Assembly: GCA_963678705.1 (NCBI GenBank)
Contig: OY783206.1
Location: 19,913,807-19,977,806, forward strand
Reading direction: 5' to 3'
Source: Panorpa germanica
Taxonomy: Eukaryota > Arthropoda > Insecta > Mecoptera > Panorpidae
Length of the DNA: 64,000 nucleotides
The notes under the pieces: model-generated
The model's database searches: none
Seen by the model: the letters and a program-made list of their open reading frames with translations, nothing else
What the model was told of the DNA's origin: nothing
Shown here: piece by piece, positions 43,658-56,759 of the stretch
Numbering within the stretch: the stretch's first letter is position 1
How the letters are laid out: every line of letters starts with the position of its first letter
Translations under genes and position numbers: made by a program

Positions 43658-44144
43658 TAAGAGAAAAAGACACAAAAAACATGAGAAGGATTGCCAGATT
43701 TAGATTGGGAAACGAGGAGAAAGGTAACAGATACTGGGTAAATAGCGAGGAAAGGATGTGTAGAGTGTGCGGAACGAAGTTTGAAACATTGGAGCACATT
43801 AAATTTTCTTGTCAGAAAAATGTAATGATCGAGAAGAATATTGTGCAGGTATTAAAGGGATCCAGTGAAGGGAAGAGGTGGATGGCGGAGATAAAGAAAA
43901 GGAACGAGGAAAAGAAAAGTAACGCCAGAGCAGAAGTGATTTTAATCTGAAGTGACAAAGAGACGAAGAAACAAAGAAGACAAGAAGTGTAGTTTTTTTT
44001 TCTTTTGGAATTGGAATGTAATTAAATCTTTTGGAATGTAATTAAGCACAATGATATGTAATTTATGGATTTAAGGCGGAAGAATGTAGTGTCTACTGGC
44101 AAAAACATTACAATTAATAATAATAATAATAATAAAAATAAATA
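43658..44144 (+). mobile_element. LINE type A insertion with 15-bp target duplication
   Basis: ATATAGTTAATATTA precedes (43643-43657) and follows (44145-44159) the insert. The insert ends in (TAA)n at 44115-44140 after a 3' UTR containing GGCGGAAGAATGTAGTGTCT. A 5'-truncated copy with a repeat tail and long duplication is the hallmark of target-primed reverse transcription. Confidence 0.88.
43681..43950 (+). CDS. LINE type A ORF2 C-terminal fragment with CCHC knuckle
   Basis: Ninety sense codons' worth of open frame (89 residues). After IARFRLGNEEKGNRYW comes CRVCGTKFETLEHIKFSC, a C-x2-C-x8-H-x4-C knuckle typical of the C-terminus of non-LTR ORF2 proteins and thought to bind nucleic acid during reverse transcription. 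A basic tail ends in TGA. The methionine is internal to the original ORF2; endonuclease and RT domains are missing because of 5' truncation. This is the best preserved of at least five copies (21840, 22110, 31200, 36280). Confidence 0.8.
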   Translation: MRRIARFRLGNEEKGNRYWVNSEERMCRVCGTKFETLEHIKFSCQKNVMIEKNIVQVLKGSSEGKRWMAEIKKRNEEKKSNARAEVILI

Positions 44145-44159
44145 ATATAGTTAATATTA

Positions 44160-44554
44160 ATTAAAATAAAATAAAATTGGTATTATTAAATCAGAGAAAA
44201 CAGGAATTCTAATTTAGCTTTAGCGGAAGAATTAATTTCCTTAGCTTTTTCATAAGTATATCATAACTCTCTCTTTTTAGATGCTAGTTGCTGTACTCTT
44301 TGCTTCATACGTCACAAAATAGCGTCTGTTTTCCATACAGACTTATAAATTCGCTCCTAAACTTCTTAGACATTATCATTAAATTCACAGTCAATTACTA
44401 GAGAATAATACAAGCTTGAGATGCGTTTCACACCACGTTAAGATGCGTTAAACATGACAGATTTCTAATCCAACGTTTTCCAGTAGTGTAAGTGCATTGG
44501 TTTTCCAGGCACCTGTTCGTCGTTTGAAAACTATACCAATAAATTGCATCCTTG
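44160..44554. other. Anonymous sequence with a TIR-end fragment
   Basis: CCAGTAGTGTAAGTGCATTGG at 44491-44511 resembles the end of the 7190-8651 element. Confidence 0.45.
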
Positions 44555-44715
44555 TCTAACGGACGGTGTGGTGCTATAACTCTGTTTCGCTCTTATGTAT
44601 CTTTAACAGTTAGCAACCCCTATTTAGAGGCACTTTTACATAAGTAAACATCGAGCAGAGATGAAAAGTTACCTTTAATTTGATATATAAATTATTAAGA
44701 CACGTATAAATTTCA
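44555..44715 (+). repeat. Repeat K, copy 1
   Basis: Shares TCTTATGTATCTTTAACAGT, GGCACTTTTACATAAG and TTTGATATATAA with 57860-58020. Confidence 0.6.
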
Positions 44716-44839
44716 CGAAGTTGCACACCTGTTGCAACCGAATAAATTATTTTTTATTTTTATTAAAAAAATTGATTTATTAAATTGTAATTAGAGCCAT
44801 TCATAAATTACGTCACACGAATTTCCTGCAGTAAAATTA

Positions 44840-45025
44840 GATAAAAAGGAATTGACAATTTAAATAATAAACTTTAAATGTCGTTTCTTTGATTTCAGGT
44901 AAGATAGTATGATTTAAGTTAAACAGTGTAATTATTATAATGTGTATGTAAATTACTAAAAGAACTTGAAGACTTTGATTTCAGAGCAACACATAAGTTT
45001 GATTTAAAATTTACAATTCCTTACA
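44840..45025 (+). repeat. Composite retroelement 3' block
   Basis: Closely matches 62120-62290 (GGAATTGACAATTTAAATAA, TTTGATTTCAGGTAAGATAG) and 3655-3815 inverted. Confidence 0.65.
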
Positions 45026-46017
45026 TCTTATATATTTTATACTGCGTGTGACGTCACACCCTTCACTCCTTTCTTGACCGTGTGACGTAATTTATGGAAG
45101 GCCCCTTAAAAGTACTTGTGTAAAAGTATTTTGTGTACGTATCTCGTACTATTACTTCCTATTCTGCATGTGGCATTCTTCTACGACTAGGTGACCCTTT
45201 ATTTGAGCATCCCTGCTTTCAGTAATTGTCTTTGATAATTTATAACAGGTATATAAATAATTAATATATTTAATATAACAATACGTATTGCTTTATGAAT
45301 TCTAATGACCCATTTGATTCGACAGAGCTTTAACGTTATCAATTTTGACAAATTTTCATATAATTATGATTGTTGTCCAACAAAACAAATGCAGCCCATT
45401 TAATTGCAGAGATTTAATTTAGCAATTAATTAACATCGAAACATCAAACCAAACAGTGTTTAATAATTAGCAGAGGCTATTCTCCAATTAAAGGTAACAG
45501 CTACACTAATTACCGCAAAAATCAATCAAATAGTTTATATCGAACATACCCAGTACATTCTCTCGCTAATAAACTGCATTTTCCATAGCCTAGTTATCCA
45601 CTAGTATACTTAATATACAAGGAAAACATATTGGCATTTAAAAAGAATTCGGAAAATGTAATATTTAAAATGTTGGTTTATTTTTTTACATTTTTATGGA
45701 AAAAATATAAATATAGAAAATAGAGGAAAATAAAATAAATATTAAAAATAATATTAATATTTTTTTTTTTTGTATATATAAAAAAATGTTTAAAGAAAAC
45801 TATGTATGAGATTTTTTTAATATATGTGTATATATATGTGAGACAACTGAAAAAATATATATGACTATTCGAAAAATTCGAAGTGTTTGTATAGTTACAT
45901 CGTAAAAATTTTAGACGTTTTTTTTCTTAGGTTAATGTCGTACTGCGAAAAAAAATCGCGCAGAAATTTTACTTCATTTTCAGAGAACAATTGTTTTGGT
46001 ACCGCACCTGAGGACTT
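45026..46017. other. No recognisable gene
   Basis: AT-rich. Paired CGTCACACC and CCGTGTGACG at 45050-45090 could form a small hairpin. Confidence 0.4.
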
Positions 46018-47022
46018 ATTCCTGAGTCTTGCGAACAATGATAGTGATCGAACAGATATGATTTATATGTGTAAAACATTTTATGAATCACTTATAAAAG
46101 AGTATTCCTATAGCATTCCTGAATTTTATTACTAATCCTGTATTATAGTGTTCCAATTGTTTATTTATATTCTTATATTTTATGTGTTTAAATGTTTGGT
46201 TCGAATTTTGTATGGCATCTCGATAACGGTTCCAGGAAAGTTTTTGAAAATTTATTATTTCGTAGAGAAAAAAATCTAAGACTTTTGGCGTCTCCGGATT
46301 TTTCCCTGAATTTCCTGGTAACCCGTAATTTTGGAAAAACTGGAAATAAAGTGAGCTCTTTTTCGCTGTACTACTTTTAATTCGTAAAAGATAGAAAGTT
46401 GAAATTTTGCATGTGTATTAAGGTATTTAATGCTGACATTTCTCAATAATTAGAAATTCAAAAATTGAAAAAGGGGGGGTTGAAGAAATTCGGGGGCCTG
46501 ATAGGAAACTTTAGAGAAAGTTCATATTCTTGATTCTAGAATAATTAAGTATACTATTAATAAAAGAAAATTCAAAATTTCAAAATTTTATTTGGAGGCA
46601 CGGGGGACATTATTTTCCGAGTGTAAAAATTGTGCTAGAAAGTTGAAATTTTGTATATAGGCTAACCTTAGTAACTTATTTACGAATCGAAAAAAAAATC
46701 CCAAATTTTGAAAAAAAAAGTTGGCCAAATAACGTATAAAGTGAAAATATTTTTTATTTTGATAAATAAAAAAATTATTTTATTATTGTGCAAGTTTATT
46801 ATTTCAATTTAAAAAAAGAATTAAATATGAAATGTAATTACGAATTATTGAATTCGAATACGAATATTGAATTCAAATCATACACGCCAAAAAGACATCG
46901 CATTGCGACGGGGGTAAACTCTAGTTATTATTATAGTTCAGAAATACTCTTTTAAAAGTGATTCGCTCATATAAATCAGATCTGCTCGATCACGATCATT
47001 ATTCGCAAGACTCAGGAAGACG
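46018..47022. mobile_element. 1-kb inverted-repeat element containing repeat D
   Basis: About 85 bp at 46018-46108 (CCTGAGTCTTGCGAACAATG, GATAGTGATCGA, GATTTATATG, AAAAGAGTATT) is inverted at 46942-47022. The interior 46190-46720 matches repeat D at 26840 and 52320. The left arm happens to be part of an 82-codon open frame (45887-46135) with no recognised domain. Confidence 0.6.
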
Positions 47023-47469
47023 GACCCTGGTCAGAATATCATATATTTCCAGCAAATCTCATTATCCAGGAGCAGTGATAGGCCCAAATTTCTGACGATT
47101 GACACACAGTTTTATTCTACGTGTTTATTTATAGTATTCAACGTACTACAGAATTACGGATTTATTTCCGCGCTTTTTTCGCAGTGCGGTCTTAGCCAAA
47201 GAAAGATGCGTTTAAAGCATTTCTTCAACCAATTTTTTTTACAGTGTAGAATATAACCGTATTTACCTAATCACCGATTTTATCCCACAATGTTGGTAGT
47301 TTTTATGAGATGTAGCTTCATATATGTGTACTCCACCTCTGCCTAATAAGCGCCTAATAATTTATGATTATTTAGCAATTATAAATTATTTAATGAACTT
47401 TTTAAATTTTTAGAAAATGTTAAAATTGACTTATTACTGATACAAAAATCATTAACGCCCCATTTCCAC
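47023..47469. other. No recognisable gene
   Basis: AT-rich, nothing assigned. Confidence 0.4.
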
Positions 47470-48030
47470 TTATTTTTTAAATATTTATTTTTAGTGCGTC
47501 AAATTTTAAAAGTTATTAGCACTTAAAATGCATATATACATTTGCAATACATCATTCGTAATTCATAATTCATAATTTACAACTTATAAATATATTTAAA
47601 ATAAAGAAATTAAATTTTTTTTGTTTATAAACATTCCCACTTACTGTTTTTAGTTTTAATTTAAGATTTTAACCTTAAATGTAATTTTGAACTTGTGAAA
47701 CCATGCGTCTTGCGTGAGTAATATACATTATTTTCTAATAATTACTATATTTAATATAAATTATTTTATTTAAAATAATTAATTTTGTTTAAAACTTTAA
47801 ATTAACTCTAAAACTCAGAGAGTTAAATTGAATTTCAAATTTAATTTTAAGTGACTCTAAATTAAAAAGTGAAAAATTGGAACTTTCAGAACGTTATAAA
47901 TACAAAAGACCAATGATTCTTATTGACTTAAGTCATTTATGTAATTAAAAAGAAAATGACTTAACTTTCGGGGATTAAACCCGAAGACACCGCAGTCTAA
48001 CATCAACGTTCTTAGCCAACCCACTATAAC
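47470..48030 (-). mobile_element. SINE/LINE tail: tRNA-like head and L3 3' terminus
   Basis: On the minus strand the head (47950-48025) has A-box-like TTGGCTAAGAACG and B-box-like GGGTTTAATCCCC. The L3 LINE terminus is at 47475-47640. The sequence between is AT-rich and contains part of another repeat, so continuity is uncertain. Confidence 0.5.
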
Positions 48031-49455
48031 TTCGAAATATATTCTTACAGCGTCTACCTCATCGAATCGACATTGATATAAATTTAATAAAATAATTCGT
48101 AATTTCATTACAAATTTTAATTCCATTTTTCTTTATTTATTTCTAATTTTTACTGTGCTCTTTAATTTTAATAATAAACTTTTCATTTCATTTAAAAAAT
48201 TAAACATATTTTTAATTTTAAAAATGTATTCGATTTATGAATTAGATATTAAAATTAAGCGTCATTCTCACTCACTTCTTGCTCACAGGTTTTAATCGAA
48301 AATATAAGTTTCAGCTCGTAAAATGTAAAGAAATAAAATTAATTGTATTAAATACAGTAATTTATATTAAATGAAGATAGTAATTATTACTAAATAATGT
48401 ATATTACTGACGCATGCTTTCATAAATTTAAAATAACATTTTATGGTAAAATCTTAAATTAAACCTAGAAACAGTAAATGGGAATGGAGCTTAAGCCTGC
48501 ATACCAAATTGAGCATATTTTATAGAGTCTAATTTTTTATTCGTTAAATAGATACTTCATTATTACACAATTTAAAATTTGAATATTCTTAAAATTTCCC
48601 TATCACTCTAATGTTCACAACGTATTTTTTTAAATTTTCGAGTAGCAAATACGAGTATTTTGAGTACAAATATAAAATTTCTATTTTCTATTTTTTACTG
48701 ATAAACAATTATAGAGCAGCAATTATAAAGTAGCTAGATTTTCTCAAAATATACGGGTCCAAGAAATTCAAGGAGTTTTCAAAAACTATACGAATTTAAC
48801 AACCAAACATATGAGAAAATATATTTTTTTAAAACTTACTTTTTCTAAATTCGCACTCTCACTAATTGGTAATATTTATTAATTAGAAAACCAAAAACAA
48901 ATATATTTTATTAAAAACATAAAATTATTATTATTACTTCTTATTAATTAAATTACATAAATATTTAAAAACAAAAAGAAACACAATTTTTTCAAACAAT
49001 AAAAGTATTTATTTTTCGTTAAGATTTCTTCAATCACTTGTAAATAATATCGCGGATTGGATCCCGGATGTAAATTTACTTACTAATGTATCGCTTGTAC
49101 CAATTCGTTTGAAACACGCGCGTATACTAACTTAGGCATTATCAAAAACTTCATTACTAGTAAACTTTATCCTCGGTAATATTCGTGCATTCTCGGCGCC
49201 CCCGAACATAGTGCGACTTGCCTACGTGCAAATCATAGTACTACCTATGTTTCACTTCTTGGATATCCGCGGAGGAGATCAGATTGAACTGGAATAGAGT
49301 GAAATCACATGGGGAATTTTACGTACTTTAAAATTATTTTCTATAGAAAAAACCCAACGAGTTATATGATTTTAAAACCGCAAAGGATTTAAAGGTTTCC
49401 TAAAAATATACATACATGTGTCATGCTTTAAAAATTTGGGTTATACTTTGCAGTA
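48031..49455. other. No recognisable gene
   Basis: A long AT-rich tract with a GC-richer patch at 49180-49310 (TCGGCGCCCCCGAAC, ATATCCGCGGAGG) not seen elsewhere. No frame is convincing. Confidence 0.45.
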
Positions 49456-49762
49456 AATGGGCTTGTGGACTCTTGTTTTAATTTTGATTGAAATAAATTT
49501 TAATTTACATATATTGATGTTTTCATTTTTTTAAATATCCAAAAGTTATATCTATATTAAATTTGAATATCAGTTTTTCCCCATATGTTTTATATACATA
49601 ATACGTCACAATAAAAACATCCATCATAATATAAAACTGAATGAGATACACGACCAGCTGTGAGTAGTAAGTGGCGTATCACACGCACACTCGTATGTCT
49701 CTGTTGTATAAAAGAAAATACATTGGAATTTTCCATAATGAAATTAAGTCACGTGGTACACA
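49456..49762 (+). repeat. GGGCTTG-TIR repeat, copy 8 (short)
   Basis: The left end is GGGCTTGTGGACTC and the right end, read inward, is AGCTTTGTGTACCACG. AATACGTCACAATAAAA (49599) and CTCTGTTGTATAAAAG (49697) are retained. This is an internally deleted copy of about 300 bp. Confidence 0.7.
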
Positions 49763-49929
49763 AAGCTATTAATTAGGCTGTAGTTTAGTCAATTATTAAA
49801 CTATTTATTTAATATTTTAAACAATGTTAAAAATACATTAAACTTCAAACACATTTTAAAATTTATAAGATTGCCCAACTACCCAGCTTGCGTATCCAAA
49901 ACGTGCAGTACTGTATAAAATAACTTTGA

Positions 49930-50030
49930 AAAAATCGACTATTGACGATGTGGATCGAACCTAGTTATTTATCTTTGTACGGAGTACGAGTTATACACTA
50001 CACCGCGTGCAGTAAATCTTAATAGATTTT
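49930..50030 (-). repeat. tRNA-like sequence with B-box
   Basis: The minus strand has GGTTCGATCCAC (49948-49959) preceded by GTGTAGTGTATAACTCGTAC. It does not fold convincingly into a complete tRNA, so a SINE head or tRNA relic is more likely than a gene. Confidence 0.4.
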
Positions 50031-50049
50031 CCCTGCACTCCTAGCGGTG

Positions 50050-50407
50050 TGCGATGCCAGCCTATATTGTCCATAAACTCACGAAATTTGTACAGAAATT
50101 GCATCTGCTTGCGTACATGGAAAGGTGGAACTTTAGGTATGTAGCTGGGGAAGAACGTCCCAAACTAATATTGATCACGATGCGTTTTTGTCCGGAAAGG
50201 GAAGAAAGTATGTAGGTGAATCGAAAACTGTTCACCGCTGGCACGAAAGGGTGCAATGTCCACGGATATACCGTCATTTGCATACCACCACAGCCACAAT
50301 CTGAACGTATCTTTGTTGTAATAGTGTTGTTGAGAAATTTCTATTATTTTCGTATTCAACATGAAAAACAGACTTATTCTAAGGACTCCATCTAGCAGAA
50401 CGTACAC
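50050..50407 (-). pseudogene. Unassigned coding-like remnant
   Basis: A minus-strand frame (MLNTKIIEISQ to PFRTKTHRDQY), then after a frameshift FFPSYIPKVPPFHVRKQMQF and LYKFREFMDNIG, has protein-like composition in a region less AT-rich than its surroundings. I do not recognise the family. It could be a decayed transposon or host retrocopy. Confidence 0.35.
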
Positions 50408-50535
50408 ACCAATTTAAACAACAGAAATGTGTTGATTTTAAAACAGTAAGTCCAGCAACAATGAACTGCAAAGAATCTTGCTGCAATAAAATTAAGTTTT
50501 CTATGATAAAAGGGTTGTTTTTTTGAACATAAATA

Positions 50536-50745
50536 GTTCAAATTACGAGAGTTCGGCGGCGACTCATACTTAAAACAACTTGTGAGGTATAAACTGCCGA
50601 TATTACTAAAATGCACTGACTCACTTACTTTTCTATAATGTATATAGAAACGAATAAGATAAAATTCATTATCGTATTATAGATTTATACCGTTCTTATA
50701 ATCCCTTTTAAGTATAAGTCGCCGCCGAACAATCGTAATTTGGAC
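50536..50745 (-). mobile_element. 210-bp MITE with GGCGGCGAC TIRs, copy 2
   Basis: Reverse orientation of the copy at 9831. Ends are GTTCAAATTACGAGAG and GTCCAAATTACGATTG, both followed by TTCGGCGGCGACT. The left flank is TA and the right flank has mutated to AT. Confidence 0.82.
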
Positions 50746-50924
50746 ATTTTTACCTAGTTATTGGCGACTAATGCCGATTCTAAATCCTTACATAGAATTA
50801 TTATATATATACATACACAGAATGCGGCAGCATAACCTCCTTTTAAAGCGGTTATGCCGTCTATATGCGCGCTATTCCGTCGATTGTGGTCTCGTGGTCT
50901 CGTTCGAGAGGCAGGACAATAAAG

Positions 50925-51402
50925 TTTTGTCCCGACACACTGAGGAACGTGCGTTTGCCGTTGAGTCCTACTTTTCGAGCGGATGTTCTGTAATTGCAAC
51001 GCAGCACGTATTTCGGAATCGCTTTAATTTAGCCCCGTTAGCCTCCGTCCTAGACCGGAAATCAATTGTTACGTGGGTCACTAGGTTCAAACAAACTGCA
51101 AGTGCGACAAGAATAAGAACTGAAGTCGCTCGGCTATTTTGAGGGAAAACTTCCAACAGCGCCTCATCTCAATAAGGACCGATTTGAAGTGGCCGGCCCG
51201 CTCTCCCGATTTAGCCCCTTATGATTATTTTGAAATCTCATGTTTATGTAAACCGTTCAAAGACCCTACAAGACTTTAAGACCAACATCCAGGAAGAAAT
51301 GGCCAACTTAAAGCCTGCTATACTCGCACCAGTCATGACAAACGCCATAAATCGTCTTATTCAAGTGTATGGGGAATGGGGGACGTCTCCTCCCTGATTT
51401 GA
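50925..51402 (+). pseudogene. Internally deleted DDE transposase (Tc1/mariner-like, DD34D/E type)
   Basis: The N-terminal helix-turn-helix part is clear: LSRHTEERAFAVESYF, FRNRFNLAPL, SIVTWVTRFKQTASAT. A stop follows near 51141. The central catalytic region (first and second carboxylates) is deleted, and reading resumes in another phase with QQRLISIRTDLKWPARSPDL, APYDYF, which carries the third catalytic aspartate. After a further frameshift and small deletion comes VYVNRSKTLQDFKTNIQEEM. It resembles large insect ITm-superfamily transposases and cannot be active. Termini not identified. Confidence 0.75.
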
Positions 51403-51524
51403 TCATCAAAACTAACTAAAACAAAACTTCATGTATGTGTTCTACATTATAAAAAACAAATCAAAAATTTCTAATTCATACAATGGGTTTATTAAGTTTA
51501 AAAAAAAGGATGGTATGCTGCCAC

Positions 51525-52319
<795 letters not shown>

Positions 52320-52800
52320 ACTTTTTTTCAATATTTTGAAATTTTTTTCGTTTTTTAAATTAGGTACCAAAGTTAGCCCATGTAAAAACTTTCAACTTTC
52401 TAGCACAATTTTTACTCTCGGCTAAAACCGCCGATCATAAAATTTAATATCATAATCAAATATTACACCGTCTAAAATTTGAGTTTTCTCCAAAGTTTCC
52501 TACCGGGTTCCCTAATTTTTCAACGCCCTTTTCAAATTTTTCAATTTCTAATATTAAAAAAAATGTTAGCATTGAACACCGTAATACACATGCCAAATTT
52601 CAACTTTCTATCTTTTGCGAATTAAAAGTTATAGAGCAAAAAGTAAAAGAAACTTTTTCAGTTTTTCCAAAATAACGGGTTTCCAGAAAGTTCAGGAGCA
52701 AATCCGAGGACGCCAAAAGTTTTAGAAATTTTTTCTCTACGAAATAGACAATTTTCAGAAAAATGCGCTTAGCCGTTTTCGAGCCACCATACGAATCGCG
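52320..52800 (-). repeat. Repeat D, copy 3
   Basis: Same orientation as 26840-27145 and inverted to 46190-46720. Ends at CGAGCCACCATACGAATCGCG. Confidence 0.7.
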
Positions 52801-52964
52801 TAAACATATAAACTTTCACTTGGAACAATATAAAATTTATTAACAAATATAACAACTGTATACAATGCTAGACTAGATGTAACTCTATTGATGCACAAAC
52901 ATACGCAGTCTGGTTTTTTATACTTGTATAAGACAATATCTCCAATTTTACTAGGAATTGTACA

Positions 52965-53135
52965 TTTTTAATCAAACTTATGTATTGCTCTGAAATCAAA
53001 GACTTTTATTTTAGTGAATCAAAATTTCAGTAAATTGTTAATTCCCTTTTATCTAATTTTATAATAACTTAACAGTATGCACACTGAGTTCTGTCAACTC
53101 CAAATATCAACTGTGTTAACCGTTATTCCTCATAA
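52965..53135 (-). repeat. Composite retroelement, short derivative
   Basis: The minus strand joins the end of the 5' leader (GTTGATATTTGGAGTTGACA, AACTTAGA-like) directly to the 3' block (GGGAATTAACAATTT, CTTTGATTTCAG), without ORF1. Confidence 0.58.
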
Positions 53136-54177
53136 CGTCATCTATGGAGTTCATGGGTATATGGTCACTGTTTTACCGACAGACGAGCTTTGTACCAACT
53201 AGAGAAATATAATTTCTTTACACTCCTATATGAAGATAAAGGTAACAGGTTTGAGTAATAGGGGCAAACGCAGTAGCTGTTGAATGCCATACGCTGTTTT
53301 AATTTAAAGTGAAGTGCTCTACTTTAAAGCGGTGCAGCTCAATATGTATTAGACATACAAAAAAATGTTGTATGCACAAATTGTAGGAAATTGAGTCCTC
53401 TATCAGATTGATAATAACTATTTTTAACTTAGGACGCACTGGTAAGGAGATATAGTAAAAAAAAAGTTTTTATCCGCCATTTTCTCAAGATGGAGGTTTA
53501 AATCATCAAAATGGACGCCGGTAAGCAAAATATTCGGAATTAGCAAAGCTAAATTAGTTGCATAAGTTTCTTTATCTGTTTTTTGCCTTTTAATACATTT
53601 AGTCACAATTAAATTGGTGTATTAAGACCTCAAGTAGATACTGTCTTCACAAAGTATTGCTATCGTTGTCTCTGTCTGTTTAACTTGTTTATATAGTGTT
53701 GTCTCTCTTTCTCTACTATAACGACACAATCATTTTTTCATGCAAAAACTTTTATACTATTTATATATTTATTTATATAATAAATAAAATAAATCTACTT
53801 CTTTTACATAAATATTAAATTTAATGAACCAGAAATATTATCACAGGAAATATGTAGCCTTTATATTTATTAAGTATTTTAAGAACACTTCAGTTATCGT
53901 AAAAAATTACCGAAAACTTAATGAGTTGATAAAGAAATATATAAAGATGATAAAAATATGCAGATCTCACAAGAAGACAAATCTAAAGGAAAAATTTACG
54001 TAACGTAAGATTTAAATAAATAGCGCTTTAATAGAATAAACAAGTGCCACGTGTTCTGTATGACGAATGAAATGGAGTGTGAAATATTTATGACAAGTAT
54101 AAGATGTTTATCTGGAAGATGTGTCATTGGAAGACGCAGGGAATTCAACGTTCAGAAAAAAATGTACTGATGCTGAC
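53136..54177. other. No recognisable gene
   Basis: AT-rich, with a 60-codon minus frame (53424-53606) lacking motifs. Confidence 0.4.
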
Positions 54178-54560
54178 GGTGGGAAAATTAATTTTCTACT
54201 TACTCTCCTAAAGTAATTTAAATAATGCAATCAAAATAATAATGAAGGTGTACGCTGTACAGTGTAAGGACGGACATGACATAAAATGCTTTTTAATTTT
54301 TTGTTCTTTCCTGGTCCTTGGAACGACTATTTTAATTGTTTATTTCTTCAATAATATTGCAACTATTTAAAACAAATCACATTTGAGATTCTGATAGTTA
54401 ACTTTATCAGTACGTGTACAATACATTTCTAGAATTTAAGATATTGTCCACAACCCAAATTAAAGTGCATTATCCTATGAGAAGAATAGGTAATTCTATC
54501 TCTAATTCTCTTCAACAGTGGACCCTAAACCAATATTTAACAAATTAACACTGCGATAAA
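54178..54560 (+). repeat. Repeat E, copy 3
   Basis: Matches 34258-34670 (TACAGTGTAAGGACGGACAT, TTATCAGTACGTGTA). Confidence 0.7.
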
Positions 54561-55459
54561 GTGGAATAATCGATAGGGTATATTGTTTAGTATTTCTATT
54601 CTTATAATAAATTTCAAATTTAGACACATTTCAATTTTTATTTAAACTCAAATTATGCATCATATCTTTGTATAATTTGTTTCTTTTTCTATTACGCCTG
54701 CCCTAAAATGTCTTAGTATTTAATTTAGTAGAAGTCGGACTTAAAATGCAGAGTACTATTTGACATCGTTTATATTTGTTGAAATAACCCTTAACTAAGA
54801 GCAGAAATTAAAATTTGCTTCACAAACGAATCCGAATAAATAGATAAAGTAACAATTCCTTTTACAAAAGAAAGACGATTTACATTATAAATAGTTTTAT
54901 AGTTGAACATAACCCTAAAAAAATGAAATAAGATACAAAAAGCACATGTAAAAGAAGCACAAGTAAGTGACAAGAAGAGAACTTGGTAATTTGGGTGAAC
55001 TAGGAAACGTTGAAAATAAAAAACTGGTTGATGGAAAAGCTCTTTGTCTAGATGAATGGCATATAAGGAGGAAGGATGGTGAAGGGGAAAAGAGAGGGCA
55101 TGGAATTTCAGACCGATAAAAAACTATTTCATTATCCGAAGAAATAAAAAACATGACAAACAGATGGGCAATGATGTATCATGTTTTGTTCATTTAATTT
55201 TTTTTTATTTGTTGACGTAATCTAATAGCTGGATAAGGCGAAATTAAGGTAGTTGTCGTGCTTCAAGAATCATCGCTGGAACGTTGTAATAGAATTTCCC
55301 TGATACGATTGACCGTCTCGGATTAGAGATAAATTTAGTCAAAGTTCGAATCATTAGCACGGGGTGTTCTGGTTACTCCCGTCTTCTAATTTCTATTTTC
55401 TAATTCAATAGCCGAAAATGGAGTGATGTATTTAATCCCTCTTGATGGGGGCTCTATTT
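54561..55459. other. No recognisable gene
   Basis: Minus frames at 54791-55154 have no motif. The sequence at 54930-55110 is purine-rich like LINE coding debris but was not assigned. Confidence 0.4.
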
Positions 55460-55815
55460 ATCCATTCTTCACATAGAATAACCCACTTTAATAAGGGTAG
55501 TGAACAATATCTTAAGTTCTAGAAATGTATATTACATGTACTGATAAAGTTAACTATCAGGGTCTCAAATGTGCTTTATTTTGAACAAGGGCAATATTAT
55601 TGAAGATATAAACAATTAAAATAGTCGTTTAAAGAACCAGGATAATTAAAGAGACTAAACTTTGCAAACAATTAAAGACACATTTAATGGCATGTCCGTC
55701 CTTACACTCTATGCCTTAGTTCATTAATTATTTTACTCAAATATTTTAGTAAAGTTAATAGAACTTAAATTTTGCCCCGCAACGCTGGAATCTTATTATG
55801 TATATATATTAACAG
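55460..55815 (-). repeat. Repeat E, copy 4 (inverted)
   Basis: Reverse complement of the others (CATGTCCGTCCTTACACTCT, AAAGAACCAGGATAATTAAA). Together with copy 3 it makes a tail-to-tail pair about 0.9 kb apart. Confidence 0.7.
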
Positions 55816-56395
55816 TAGTGTAACGAAACAAGTTTTATAATAATTTTAAATTGATTTCATTTGTTAATCATTTACTACGATAGTTCTACTACGCATATTC
55901 AAAATAATAATAATAGCAAAATAACCTATTCTTGGTTGACTCAACTCATCTTCGTTCACCTGTATAAGATTTATCCCTTTAAGTTCATCCCCATCGATAA
56001 ATAACGCCATTCACTTGACTCATGAAATATTATGCCAATATTTTGTCATTTGTTGTGTTGTTGATATATAAAAATGATTTCTTACGTCATAAAAATAGAA
56101 GGGAACAAGAAGGGTGTGGGTGGTACTCGCACCCTTAAGCAATATACCTTCCCTTACGTCTCACCCCATCCTTCATCCCACTCCAAGTCCATAATGCTTA
56201 ATGGTGGGGACTATTAGGCTCATATGTTGTTCGTTTGTAATTATTATACAATGCGCGCGATTAGAATGTTGTAAAACATGGTTTACAAGTATGGGTTTAA
56301 ATTGAAGATTACATAAATATATTACCTGATAATTTTATAGTAAATCAAAGTAAAATGTGTTTTTACCAAATCAAATACATAATAGATAGGAAGCT
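55816..56395. other. No recognisable gene
   Basis: A pyrimidine-rich patch lies at 56130-56190. Nothing assigned. Confidence 0.4.
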
Positions 56396-56593
56396 ATGCA
56401 GGTCTGCATGAGGGCAGGGGGAGCTATAGTTAAGCTACGCAATTTCTTCATTTATGCTTTGAAAGAACCTCAAAGAGAAATGGATCCTCTGGCTGTAACT
56501 GAAGCAGATATTTTCCCAACAATTGATAATTTGCAGGAGTGGCTAATGCCACCATTGAAGTCTGAATGTTTATCACTAGAGAAAAATATATAA
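56396..56593 (+). pseudogene. Unassigned small ORF, coding-like
   Basis: Sixty-five codons; the second half (PLAVTEADIFPTIDNLQEWL) has balanced, protein-like composition in an AT-rich setting. Family not recognised. No splice-site pair stands out, so a decayed gene or transposon fragment is likelier than a host exon. Confidence 0.3.
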
Positions 56594-56759
56594 AACAAAT
56601 ATCGGTGTGCAAAATGTAAATGTAAAATGAACACATTTTATACCCAATCTTTTGTTAACAGAAAGCACAAAATGTCTTCTAGAGTGAATAGGAAGAAAAC
56701 TACATTCCATCTATGTGAAGGGTAGGTGAGAATCATTTTTCTAGTGTTTTTATTATTGG

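Noticed and set aside
49930..50030. tRNA gene
   Set aside because: A B-box is present but no complete cloverleaf with matching acceptor stem can be drawn, so it is reported only as tRNA-like.
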